Assembly: GCA_964036155.1 (NCBI GenBank) | Contig: OZ038423.1 | Location: forward strand, 55,133,249 to 55,197,248 | DNA: 64,000 bases | Direction: 5' to 3' | Source of the DNA: Diploscapter coronatus | Taxonomy: Eukaryota; Nematoda; Chromadorea; Rhabditida; Rhabditidae | Shown: positions 47,201-59,200 of the stretch, in pieces | Layout of the letters: each line of letters begins with the position of its first letter | Numbering within the stretch: the first letter of the stretch is position 1 | Program-made: the position numbers and the translations under genes | Notes under the pieces: model-generated | Database searches by the model: none | What the model saw: only the letters and a program-made list of their open reading frames with translations | Told to the model about the DNA's origin: nothing

Positions 47201-50200
47201 GAGTCAAGGAAAATTTTTATCGGCAGATAACAAAAAGGAGATTTGCAGATGTGGTCTCGAGGCTGCAACCTGCACACGAAGAGGAACTACGCCTGTCTGG
47301 CCACGATCAGGGAGTCCGATGGAGCCGAATTCGCACTCGTCTGCGGAGGGTAAGCAAATCGTGATCAGAAAATCAGTTCTGAATCCTGACTAATACATCC
47401 AATTCTGATGATGGTTTTCCAATTCGCAGTCGTCAGAGGAGAGTAGCAGTGATAAGCAATGAACATTCATGCCCACATCTGGAAATGCCAAAATTAACAT
47501 TCGAATTATGCGTTCGAAACCTATCGCCACTTTCCCGACCCTTCTGGCCGGATTCCCAACTGATAAACATGGGAAATTGTTTCTGTACGATACACAGTGG
47601 ATTTTTCTCTCAAACTTTACAGTTGGACACTTCCCTCGAAACCTTCAGAAGTCGTGAAATTTGAATATCCGATGCTAGTTTTCCATGATTATCAACCCCG
47701 AAAGTTGACTTGGCATCTCTGCTTATATCCTGAAAAATCTATTCAGTTTGATCGTGATACAATTTGCAGCCGCGGCCCACGCACCCAAAACCGCGCGCAC
47801 TCGCACACGCGACTCAACTCGAGCGAGATCTACGATGTCAGCCAGAACATGTGGCTGCTTGGACCCAACATGAACTGCATGAGGTTAGAAAAAGAGGGGC
47901 TTGGAAAAGAACTCTAGGAAGTCTCGTGACAAGTCATGCAAATCTTGATTCTCTAGATACTAGTAGCAAAACAATGATGTTGTAAAAATTGCAGAAGTGA
48001 CGGAGGCGCATGCAGTCTGTACGGGGAAAAGCAGGTGATCGCGGTAGGCGGATTCGACGGACAGAATGTGCACGACACCTGCGAGGTCTACGATCCTACC
48101 GACAACAGATGGTAAGGAACTTAAGGGAATATGTTTTATTCTTCCCTTCTGTCACAATATTGCCAATTTGAAGAGCTAGAGACGAAGATCTGAAAACTAG
48201 CGGCCTTGCAATGCCTCATGACTTCAAAATTTAAAAACTCGAACTTACAGGGGAAGTGCACAGAACCGAACTTACAGATCTTGATGAAACTTACCAAACA
48301 GGGGCTTTCAATGACGGGGATTACGATGGTAAATTCAAACCTCGTCAAATAGGGATCTGAAAGTAGAAAGAGTTGACGAAAACCCTCGAGTCTTCACTTG
48401 CATTCACAAATTTGCATACATTTTTAACAAGCGAATTTGCTCACTTCTCACACAAAATACGAGAAAAATGATTGCAAATACCCTTGTCTCAGTCCCCTAT
48501 TTGGTAAGTTTCATCAAGATCTGTGAGTCCCGATCTGTGTACTCTCTTGTTAAGTCAATCATAGTTCTTGCAGGTACCCTTTGTCGTGTCGCATGCACAC
48601 GGTCCGCACAGGCAATTCGTGCGTGGAGATCGTCCCCGGAGTGGTGCTGACCTGTGGAGGGTTCGACAAATCTGCGCGCATTCGACAGGCTGGTTAGTCG
48701 CGAATATTTCGCGCGAAATGGCATGGAAGAACAATCTTTCCCCAAAATTAATATTGCTACAGCTTGCCCGAATTCAGAGATGCTGGACCTTCGCGAGTGC
48801 AGATGGCACAACCTGCCCGACATGACCTACGCGCGATCCAACTACGGAATGGCCAGCTTCGAGCAGAACACCTATGTCGCTGGAGGGTTAGTCTGGTTGA
48901 TTGGCAACCTGGAAACCGCCAGACATCGAAACACAAGTCATGGCGAAACAACACGTGATAAATTCCTTACCCTACCCTATTCTGCCTATGTTCTGTGTCA
49001 TGATAACGTGCAGTTCTAATAGTCGATGGCTTGGCAGTCATTCATTCATCCTCTTGTAGATTTGATGGAGAAGCGATATGCGCCCATCTGGAGACGTTCG
49101 ATTTCCGCGCCTTCAAATGGATCACTCTCAAGCGTTAGTCGAAAAAAATCATCAATCGATCAAAGCATCGAGGAAAAAAAGCTGATATTCACAAATCTGG
49201 AGTTGAAGTCAAAACGGTTTCATCTTTTAGCCCTGCTGGAGCCGAAATCAGCTCTCCGCCTGCTGGCCGTCTCGAACGCGGACACATCCTTCATTCGCGA
49301 TCTGTGCGGTTTCGAGCACAACTTCTAGTCAATTCAGGTTAATTCGAAAAAAAAACATTTGAAAAATTGCTCGAAACATGGCTTCTTGTACTTGGCATAG
49401 ATTGTTTTCCCTTCATTTCCTAACCTCAAAGTTCGATAACAAATACAGTGAAGGTGAGAAAAATGAATGATATTTCTTCTGAAAAAAGCCAAACTCATAA
49501 ATCGTGATAACCTTCCTCTTTCAGAAGACCATATTCAAGTGAGGCTAATTGCTTTTCCGCCTCACACGCATGTATCGAGTCCAATTCCGTTCATCTGCAG
49601 AGCCTTCCTGCCCTTCTCCCATCCACTCACTCATTCAGACCCATTCAGGCAGTCTTCATCCATTCCTTTGCTCTTTCCATTCTCCATTTTCCCATTCAAC
49701 AGTCCTCCACGCAATGCCCCGCCACATCCCGAGTTTCACGACTTGTACATAGTCGAATAAACACATCAGTGGGTAAATCTAGCTAGAAATTCAAGACAGG
49801 GAGAAGGAAATAGCATAGTGAAAAATCATAAGGAGAAATAAATTGAAAGTCGACTTACCCTCGCACAGAGAGGCAAACCGCAAATGAATCCACCGAGACA
49901 GAGCCCTGCCAGCAGTCGATTCTCGAAACTCTTGTTCCTCGTCGAAAAATGTGACATTAATGCAGAAGCGATCATTTCTAACCTGCAAGATGAGTAATTG
50001 GATTTTCAAGATTCACATCACAAACCAGGCAAATTCTGCGTCGATCGCGGCCAAAACGAGCATGGCGAAGAAGAGCGATGCCCAGAGAGAGCCCCAGTGC
50101 ATAAAGGAAGTGACTCCTGGGTAGACGGTGAATGAGAGGTACAGGGGGTCGTGCTCTGCAAAAAGTTCGACTTAGTCCTGTTCATAGAAAGAGTTTGATT

Positions 50201-53200
50201 TGAAAAAGTTGGAGTAACTACAAAATTCAATAAAAACTAGCAGTATGAAATTGCTTACTCAGGACGTCATTCACGTTGCCACCAGAGGCCGACGCCAGAA
50301 ATCCAACAAACGAAAATTCGACCATCGCTGCCAGAGTCGAAGTTAATGCATCACTAAAAGGAGCGAAATTGAATAGCTGATATGCACAAATAAGCTTACA
50401 TAAGAACGAGTGCGATGGAATCCCTGTAGATGTTGTTGCGAAATCGACTGAAAGCAGCCATCGAAATGAGGGGAGCTGCGTCGATACCCAACTCATAAAA
50501 TACCTAAGAAAATAATGAAACGGGACTGGACGAGGTTTCGTTTTCAGTTCCAGAATGTCCGTCTTTGGCGTTTTTCGATCAATTTCGTTTCGATTTATTG
50601 AGAATTTGAGTATCTTTTCGGGTCTTCAAAATTTCTAATTTCATTCAGCCTTGGATTTAAATGAGAGAGTGGAAAAAAGATTTTGCAAAATCTAATTTCT
50701 TAATAATTTTCAAAAATCGAAAATTCAGTACCTGTTCGGCAGCAGATTTCCACATGTCCCACGAACTAAGAAGGCTTCCATTAATTGAGAAGAGGAAGGA
50801 GAGACCTTTGCTCGCTCCTGGCAGAGACACCCCTCGTAACAGGAGAATTGTTAGCTGGAAATTTGACGGATTTTCATGATGCTCAAATTGTTTCATTCTT
50901 CATCCTTCGTGTATAGAATTGATATGCAGAGTTTGAAGACAAGTGTCTAGAGGAACAGCTGCTAATAATGAATGCAATCTTTAACATCAAATAATAACTA
51001 TTTTGATGATTCGTGCGGTTCTCCATCATCTCTGCAAGATGAATAAAAAGGGAAACATTTTTAAAAAATGACAAAAGTAAATAAGAAAAAATAAATAAAC
51101 GAAAATACTCGCCAACAAGTATGGTAATGTCGCAGTGAAGTTCATGCTCCACCCGATCGAGCCGATTCCTTTGCAGACGCCGATGAACACGAGAAACCAG
51201 GCAACAGCGAGCGAGGCCACCAAATGCGGCTGCAGAGGACCGAGGGAGAAATCGTCCAGAGAGTGAACGGACAACACATCTGCACTAAAATATATTTAGT
51301 CATAGATGATTCTCAAGTCCTAAATAATCTTTAAAAAAATTTAATTTTCCTTGCTCATTCCTTAAATTTTTACATAGTAAAATTTAGAGAACAGTTCAAA
51401 AATAATCGTTCCCCATCGAAAATTTAATAAACTCACTGAAAGAATGCCTCAGTGGCGGTGATGGAAGTGCTCATGTTCAGGCAACTCTTCAATTTGTGTA
51501 GATCACAGCAAGTCACATCCAACTGCCATTCTGAATCATCTTTTACTACTATTCTTATTTTATCATATCAGCGAAAAGAGCGAAGTTTCGCAAAAGCCGT
51601 ATATCATTATCAGTTTTCTCTATTCTATTGTTTCTTCCAGTAAATCTGAAGAGGTTGCAAAATTTCTTTTATTTCTTCAAGTTTGATAGTTTCAATGAAA
51701 TCTAGCTACCTGAATGACAAGTATCCCAAGGGAGTCCATGGGAATCATCCACTAAGCCTTTCATCGAGTGCCACAAATAGTAGAGGGCCCAGGAAACGAG
51801 CGAATTGTAGTAGACTGCAACAGGAAGGGCGATCAGAACGAGGGCCCAGCCAAGACCTGAAAATAATAAATTGAACAGTCCTCAGTAACATTTTCAGCAA
51901 ATTCAATTGAAAACCTGCTCTTTAGGACAAGAAATATTGGTAATCGTTAGACCTTCATGAGAAATATTGGAAAAAGCTTACCACTGGCAATGGGCATCAT
52001 TTTGTTGAGTGCGACATTCGCAGATTGACCCGAATATTGCCCGATTGAAAGATGCAGCATGACTATAGGCAGACCGAAGAAGACCAGACAGAACAAATAG
52101 GGAATGAAAAATACACCTACACAAATTAAGCATTTTCTTTGAAAGTATGAAGAAGCGGAGTACCTCCACCATATTGGTAGACTTTCGCAGGGAATCGCAT
52201 CGTATTTCCAACTCCAATCATAAATCCGAGACACGAGAGGAAGAAGTCTTTCTGAAAGCGGCACAAATAGAAGTTAGGAATAAATTTGCAAATTTCCATG
52301 TCATTTTAATCCTTGAACAGATTTTTCAATGTCACTAGTGTTCATAAATTCTGTTTCGATCCATAGTACTCTTCAATTTAAAAATATCTTACAAAATTTT
52401 GATAACAAAATTCAATAAAAGCATTGCCTGACTCTTCCAGAGTTCTCTTCGTTCATTCTTGCCTTCCGAATAGTAATCCTCGCGTCTATGAATGTGCCAC
52501 CATCTCGTTCTCTGCGGCACTCCAATGTCACTTTCTGCAGCAACGACAGTCGCTGTCGAAGTTGCCAATTCGATTTGGGACTGCAAAGTTCAAAAATGTG
52601 ATGAAGATCAGCTAGGTTTATGCATCATGATGTCCAATGTAGATCAGAGACACCCCTATTTTTATTAGCTTTTTTTTATATCATTTACCATCTAAATCAT
52701 CACGAATCCATCTAACTGAAATTTTTTCTAATAAAATTGTAATAAATACCGTAACATGAAAATTACAATTTATAACTTCGAAATAAAATCAACGAAGATT
52801 GAAAACCAACCGAACTGATTCCAGTTGTTGGTGAGGCAGCAGCGACACTGCTGTTGAGCACAGCCTCTTTGGCCTTCTTCTTGAGTGGATGCTTGGAGCG
52901 AGAGGACGTTCTGTTTAGGATTCGTTCAGTTTCGTCTGCATGGCAGACGCATTCCAGGTAGTACTGCGCTGCTTGCGACGCGTCCATTGCAACCAACTCG
53001 CGCAGACGCACTATTCGGCTATCCATTTCCTGAAGAATAAATTGTTTCGTATGAAAAATAATAGGCAAGAATGTTACGATAACACGCCATGATCATCATT
53101 TTAGAATATGCTGACATGATTGTCAAAATAAAAGGAACGAAGGACACATCTTATCTATTAAAAATTGTCACATCATATCGTAGCATGATTGTGCCCTATT

Positions 53201-53438
53201 TTTCAAACTTCTGGATAATGCAACTGGAACTTTGCTCATTTCATCTGAAATTCATAAAAATCGTCAAAATATTGATGACGATCAAATTGATTGCATAAAA
53301 TTTGGCACAATTGGAAATTTCACCAACCTGTGTTCGCAACCGAATGGACTCGTCAGCATCGTGTCTCCTGTGCAGTTCGTTCCTCTTGGCGAGAGCCTCG
53401 ATCTGCAGTCGCAGGGCCGCTTTCCACTCTCCATCCAT
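41263..53438 (-). CDS. SLC6-type sodium-coupled neurotransmitter/amino-acid transporter
   Basis: Twenty-three exons (high to low): 53438-53328, 53029-52811, 52580-52428, 52251-52164, 52116-51982, 51856-51710, 51530-51437, 51284-51101, 50854-50732, 50503-50400, 50353-50259, 50155-50026, 49982-49859, 43881-43782, 43648-43550, 43508-43418, 43375-43243, 42943-42815, 42765-42670, 42461-42282, 42077-41916, 41615-41525, 41480-41263. The model gives about 1,000 residues. The 12-helix core runs from KDFFLSCLGFMIGVGNTMRF in TM1 (conserved Arg-Phe-Pro, Gly where monoamine carriers have Asp) through LRGVSLPGA (TM5) to GVNKFLKDI before TM11. Extracellular loop 2 has paired Cys and an NMS site. Unusual: a ~160-residue N-terminus with a coiled-coil-like stretch (exons 1-2, possibly a separate gene) and a ~290-residue charged C-terminus. 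Intron 3 is GC-AG. The donor of exon 8 is approximate. The 6-kb intron 43882-49858 contains the Kelch gene. Confidence 0.9.
42966..43054. mobile_element. 89-bp hAT-type MITE with perfect 8-bp target-site duplication
   Basis: The inverted ends are CAGGGACATTGA and (inverted right end) CAGGGACATCGA. The element is flanked on both sides by the exact octamer ATTTAGAG (42958-42965 and 43055-43062). CAGGG ends with an 8-bp duplication are the hAT signature. The GC-rich interior is itself partly palindromic. It lies in the SLC6 intron between exons 17 and 18. Confidence 0.9.
44351..49328 (+). CDS. BTB-BACK-Kelch protein, nested in an SLC6 intron
   Basis: BTB-Kelch proteins usually serve as substrate adaptors of Cullin-3 ubiquitin ligases. 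Sixteen exons: 44351-44566, 44830-44976, 45145-45239, 45364-45542, 45856-46064, 46355-46493, 46704-46785, 46839-46933, 47152-47198, 47249-47349, 47770-47883, 47995-48111, 48574-48692, 48763-48886, 49060-49133, 49231-49328 (TAG). All in frame, 651 residues. The S/G/P-rich N-tail covers residues 1-95. BTB spans about 100-220 (DKVVLKLRDGVELIESRSHL, LYHLPPQDVMHCMFYSKCMN), BACK about 225-325, and Kelch blades about 330-640 (VIMAGGFNG, VIAVGGFDGQNVHDTCEVYD, VVLTCGGFD, NTYVAGGFDGEAICAHLETF). Start ATG 44351 lies 3 bases after TTGTTGCAG. AATAAA at 49756 marks the probable 3' end, still inside the host intron. Confidence 0.95.
47475..47600 (+). repeat. Dispersed ~120-bp repeat, copy B
   Basis: It lies in intron 10 of the Kelch gene and matches 23095-23220 block by block: GGAAATGCCAAAATTA, TTATGCGTTCGAAACCTATC, GCCACTTTCCCGACC, CAACTGATAAACATGGGAAA, then a GTACGATACAC-type end. 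Confidence 0.6.
49329..49858 (+). terminator. Kelch gene 3' UTR with poly(A) signal
   Basis: After the TAG the sequence is C/T- and A/T-rich without further exons. AATAAA lies at 49756-49761, only about 100 bases before SLC6 exon 13 on the other strand. Confidence 0.6.
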
Positions 53439-54199
53439 CCAGAATTTGCCTTTATCTTTCAGGTTCTTTCAAAACTCTAATTTTTAAACCTGCAATTCAA
53501 AGCATAAATTTGTGAAAATTCATTCATAGAATTTAGAATTTTCTGACTCCAAAAGTCCACTATTATTGAAACTTTGATAGAAGACATGAAGCAATGCTCA
53601 ATAATTATCATAAAGTTGCGACATTTCTGACTGATATTCTTCAAATGATAAATTACGCTCAAATATCAGATTTTTCGAAATTGTTTTAATCTAGACAGCT
53701 TCTTGTATTTTTTATTAAATTATCAGGAAAATACAGGGAAAAACACAATAAGCCGTTATCGACTAACCTATTCATGCGAAGTTACTGTGCATCGATGGCT
53801 GAAACTTTGCACTAGAAACGATGAAGTGAGTTAGTCAAAATGAATATGCCAAGTTTTGAAGGTAAGAACGAGAAAAAGACGGGAGAGGGGTCGAATGATT
53901 CGAAGACAGGGGCGAGAGGGGAATAAACGAGAGTAGGGGCAAGCAGTGCAGAGTGGAGGAGGCATTGCAGAATTACAGAACAGGTTCTGCATTTCTTTTC
54001 ATCTCCTTCACCCATTCTCGAATTCTAGACAAACCCATTCTGATTTTAACGTTACCACTTACATCTCAGATATTCGTTTATTCTAGATCTCTTGAATTTT
54101 CATTTCATTAAATTATTTCAAAATTCTATAAGTGAACATTTTGGAAGGCAAGATCGTTTCTCCAAAGAGGTATTTCCTTGAGCTGGAGTAGCCAAAATA
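53439..54199. other. Spacer between DCAKD and SLC6 genes (minus-strand neighbours)
   Basis: No exon chain is visible. A TTTGAATTGCAG acceptor at about 53490 (minus) could be the trans-splice site of the SLC6 gene. An exon further upstream cannot be excluded. Confidence 0.4.
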
Positions 54200-55726
54200 T
54201 TAGAGAAGTCGGACTTTCCTCAGGAAGAAATAGCCGAATAACCCGACGAAGAACGTGAATACCATTCGAATGATTTGAGGCACTCGGCTAGAGTCTAACT
54301 GGGCCATTAACTCCATCACCTTAAATTTGCCTAGCTTATTATTTCTTATGGAAATATTGAAAATGTTATCTTTTCGTCAAGAGTGGACTGAAATCATGAT
54401 TTCACCAAAATTTTGTATTTCGAAACACCACCGAAACTCAATATCAGAATTATTTCTATGATTGTTTCTTATTGTACATTTTTCAAAATCCCACCTTGTC
54501 ATTGAGCTGTTCCAAATTTCCATTGTTGTCCAGCACGTAAGTGGCCCGTTTCTTCTTTTCCTCGATGTCCATTTGCGCATTTATCCGAGAAAGCGCATCT
54601 TCTTCACTCAGATTGTCGCGTTTCATCATTCGGCTCAATTCCTTGTCGCGGTCACTGAAATTTATTGAGTTTTTCCTGCTGGAGAAACTTGGATTTGACG
54701 TAATAGCTGACATAATGATGAAGCTTGTACTTTTCTTCGCATTTTCAACTTCTATTGTATAAATTTTGTCATTTCCAAACTGTACTTCATTTTATTCAAT
54801 AAACCAACTAAAAATCTAGCCATGATTCATGAACGCAACAATTGCATGATTTCACGAAGATCCGCTTTTTCCAGGAATACTATGGAATCACTTCTACATA
54901 ATATAAAGTTGTGCCTGCTATTGAAAAGAACTTTTTGAGAGAAACCCTAAACTCACCACCAAACGGCAATGCTCGGCATCCATTTGTCATATCCGACTTC
55001 GAAGAGCAGCGGCGTGTCAAAAACGATGTAGCTGGATGAAGTGAAGAAGTGATAGATGAACAGTTTAAGCATCTCCCAGCGAATTGCAGGATGAGTTATC
55101 GAGTTCAGCTTCTTTCGGGCCTGCAAGTAGTCATTAGTTATGATGAATCTTTATAAATTTATAGGAAAAAATATTGCGAGTACAGTTTTCCAGAAAGTCA
55201 GTACAATGTTTTCGAGAAACGCATTCACGACAGGAGAAGAACAAAATCAAAGAAATTTCCTATTCAAAACTAACCGCAGGATTGTTGAAGATCAACTTGC
55301 CGAGTTTGTCTCGTCTCAGAACACCTCCACTTTCATCGTCGAAATATTCGCTGCCGAATTCCTGTCGAAGCTTATTGTAGGCGGGAAAACCGGGTTGAAC
55401 CACTGAAAATAGAACGATATTAACATTTGCCACTTCTATAATAAAATGCTCAGTATGGAAAATAGCTTGGAAAGGTTCAACAAGGTTCACCTTTCCTACA
55501 TTTCATAACAAATGAATGGTCAAATGCTTTAATAAGAAATTTTTATAGACGAGTGTATTCAATTCGAAGTATAAATGCAATAAAATTCCGAATGAGTGCT
55601 TTACTTAAAATCACCTTGTCTAGCAACCAAATCAGCATCGATAACAGGAATTCCATGCTCCTTGAAGAGTCCCGAGACTGTGCTCTTCCCTGTCGCCACG
55701 CCTCCGCTCAGCCCAATTATTAACAT
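54200..55726 (-). CDS. dcakd: Dephospho-CoA kinase (DCAKD/CoaE family)
   Basis: It phosphorylates dephospho-CoA at the ribose 3' position, the last step of coenzyme A synthesis. Exons (high to low): 55726-55615, 55402-55275, 55120-54960, 54654-54495, 54319-54200 (TAA). They sum to 681 bases in frame, 226 residues, the usual length. The P-loop [12 protein letters not shown] is at residues 5-16, followed by [25 protein letters not shown] and [20 protein letters not shown] match the family core, then RINAQM and [12 protein letters not shown]. The C-terminus ends in a hydrophobic segment ([15 protein letters not shown]) followed by basic residues, suggesting a tail anchor or membrane association. 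Start ATG 55726 follows an ATTTTAG acceptor by about 13 bases. It lies about 545 bases after the vps-53 stop on the same strand. Confidence 0.95.
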
Positions 55727-56271
55727 CCTTCTGGTTCAACTAAAATGAAGAACACATTGCAACAAAAATAGTCATACTTCTTCAAGCAAATATAGGTAAT
55801 TCACAAGATGAGAACTTGCATGAAATATCAGATGTTTATAAATAAAGTAATTTATTAATGCTGTAAATAAATTATTTCAATGAATAAAATCCGATATGAT
55901 ACAGTCGGATGCACGAATGTATATAATTCACAACAAGATTTTTGAAAACAAACCCGTGAAGATAAATAAACTTTACCCAAATCGAATAAATAAATTATAC
56001 TTTCTAACGAAATCATGAAAGAAAATTTTCTTATCGAAGATTTGATTCACTTCGAATTTTTTGAATTCATCATTCCGATCGAGAAAATAATTCACGGTGA
56101 ATCTTCACTTCAAGGCTTCCATACATTTTCAGAAATTTGAAGCGATTGAACTCCATAAATTCTCAAGATATCATATCTCCTCAGAAACAATCACAAATAA
56201 ATAAGAAAGAATCATTATGTCATTTTGGCAACTCTATCCAATTTCATAATTCGAAAACAATTCTCCTACCC
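55727..56271. other. Spacer between vps-53 and DCAKD
   Basis: AT-rich, no coding sequence seen. Both genes lie on the minus strand and the gap is short, so joint transcription is possible but not shown. No spliced-leader-2-specific feature can be read. Confidence 0.45.
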
Positions 56272-59200
56272 TCAGTTTCTCCTGACGAGTTTCTCGAGTC
56301 TCTTCAGCTTCTCGATGCTCGTCGAGGAATCTGCGAATCCGTCACTGGCCAAACTGACGACCGCATTGAATGCATGGCTAGCAGAGGCAGGCATCGACAG
56401 GGACGCAGCGGAAACTGAAGACGTCAGGGAAGAAGACACTGCGGGTGGGTCAGTGGAAATTCCCAGTTTGCGTCTGAAAAGTGCAAATTGATAATTCATT
56501 ATGAGAAATGCAGTTCCGATCAAAAGATAGTTTGAAATTAGCAACGAACAGTTTGGAACAGTGTATGATATCTGGCATACCTCGCTCATCTGTTTATGGC
56601 CAGAAATTATGAATGAAATTTGTAGAGCTTGCGAAACTCAACGAATCGCAGTAATTTTCCGGGTTTCGTTTAAATGGATAAATCACACATAACATTCACT
56701 CACAATGTCAACTTTGAGTTCAGAATGAAGGAAACTTATCAGCCAAAATACAAAACCAAAATTTACCGATAAATGGACAAAACGACTGCCTGCTCGCTGC
56801 GTTTGATCCCCCTCATTTCGAGTACTTTCTGCATCTCGTTTATGTCCGAAGTGGGCAGTAGGTTTGTGTAATCAGCAACGAATTCTTCCGGATTTTCCAG
56901 ATTTGTCATCACAAGCTAAATGAAATATCTTATCTTTCAGGTATGTAGAAGTGGAAAAGGCAATGCTTATATGACGGACTGAGTAACTTTCTCTTTCAGC
57001 ACTAAAGATGCACGAGCTTTTACCTCGAAAAGCCTCGACTTCGTAACTTTGAAAATGAAATTTAGACTTCGGACACTTTCGAAACGAAACCTCATGCACC
57101 CCTGTTTATCACTCTTTGCTTCTCTGCATAAAACGAAACAGTCTAGGAGAGCTTGTAGCATAGTGTATAATGGCAGTGTCTTGATAAAAAATATCAAGTT
57201 TATCGTAGTCTAACTTCATTTATTCAATTCTAATTTAGAAAATAATCTCATTCTTTCTATAGAGATCCGTCATATAGTAGTTGTCGTAAAAAGTAAAAAA
57301 GGACCTTGAGAATGAGTTCAGCCTTGGTGAGAGCAGCATTGACGCTGTTGACATAGGCAGTGGGCGGTTTGGCTGCGACTGCAGAATTGACTGAGGGCAG
57401 CTGCAACAGGAACGACTTGAGGGAGTGGGCATCCAGCAGAAGTTGCTCTGCTCCTTAAATGCTTTGAATGAGATAAATTGTGAATATTTTAAAGTACTGG
57501 AACTTCCACATTCAGGAGGATGAATAATCAAGAAGGCAAACTCTAATACTTGAATATATGTTCGAAAGAATAAGATATTACTAAAGATTGTCTTCTCTGC
57601 GCACATAATCGAGGATGTTTTGAATTTCGATTTTGCAAAAACTTTTAATCGAAATTTCGAGATCCAAAAACTTTCAGAATTGTAATTCCGAATACTTTTG
57701 TTCATAATCCGGAACAATTCAAAGCATAAGTCTTGATTGGCCGCTCTTTTTGATATTTCATAACCTCTCACCATGAGTGCTGATGTTCTTGCATCGAAAG
57801 AGAGCTCCGATGAATTTGTGCGAAAGTTGAGTGGCGATTTTGAGGCAGAGATGGGCGAAGTACTTTCTTCTGTCGGAGAGCATGTCTCTCAGGCAGACGA
57901 TGCAGTTGCGCAGGTGAGAGCGGATAGAGGCCACGAACGGGGACTCATCACCCACCTGATCCACTGCTGACCAGCTCAAAATGTTAAATTGTTTTAAAGA
58001 AATCTTCAAAGTTTAGTAATAATTAGGCAAACATATTCAACTCTGATAATTGCCTAACAAATTTACAAAATTATGAGAAGTGAACAAATGGTATTAAACG
58101 TCTCCTATTTTTATTATTCAAACGTATTCGAAAAAAATGCAAAAGCTTTTAATGAATCAAATGATAGTCTCGTAAATTGAAAAATGCTTATCGAGAATAA
58201 TTAGAAAACTGACTGACTTGATTTTAGTGATAGTCTGCAGAGCAGCATCGCAAGCGCCCTCCACATCCTGCACGAGTACAGCCAGTGCCTGGTTCGTGAT
58301 TCCGTAGAACTGCTCCATTTCCTGGTTCAAATCGATTCCCTGAATGCGTATTTCAATCTTTGTTTTACTCAATCCGCTCTCACAGCAATTCTCTGAGCGA
58401 GTTTCTCCTGCAATTGGAGTGTCGTCTCTGCACACCAGTCTGCAGTCGCCAAAATGCAGCACGTCAGGAATTGCTCATCCAGTGTCAATCTAAAGAGAAT
58501 ACTTTCATTTATTTCGCTAGAACATTCAATTCGAATGTTTTCTTTCCAAATTCATCTGTTTAGCCTCTCATAATTAGCTATACAGTTGGGGAAGTAAACT
58601 CATTCGATCGAAAGAAGCAATACCTAGTTTGTGTGGATTCTTCTCGCATGAGATTGAAGAGCGTGGTCGAGTTGGACGAGTGTCGGAATGAAGAGGGCAG
58701 GAATGCAGTCAGACAGCCCGCTGCATACTCGCGAAGGCACATCCGCACTACTCCAATCACGTCTCTGAACGATGAAATAATAGAATGCGTAAAATTAGCA
58801 AGAAAAATATCGCCTTGTATTGGGTCTGAGCATAAGTCTTTGCTTGCTTTCTATGGAAAATTCTACCTTACTAAAAACAATAAGAATTTGAAAGAAAATA
58901 TGGGCAAGGGCTTATGTTAAGACCCAATACAAATGACATATTTCTACACAAGACGATTGATACCTGTGAAAAAGTCTAATACACACAAGGTAAAAGCCAA
59001 GAAAGAAGAACTCACTTTAACAATGCATCCGGTTCACTGCTCAGTTTGTTCGATTCGGTGATTATCTGGAAGAAATATTAAAATCAAAAAAAGCAGGTCT
59101 AAAATATTTGGCAGCGACTAAAGTCGTTCCACCTCCTTTTTCGACAATGAAGAGTCTCAAGTGGTCCTACCTTCTTGAGGAGTAAGAACATGTCTGCAGA

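Noticed and set aside
47475..47600. tRNA or pol III gene suggested by a GTTCGAAAC word
   Set aside because: No cloverleaf, A box or acceptor stem could be drawn around it; it is a dispersed repeat.
57235..57774. 179-codon minus-strand frame
   Set aside because: Runs through vps-53 intron and exon in the wrong frame; the exon itself is 57453-57305.
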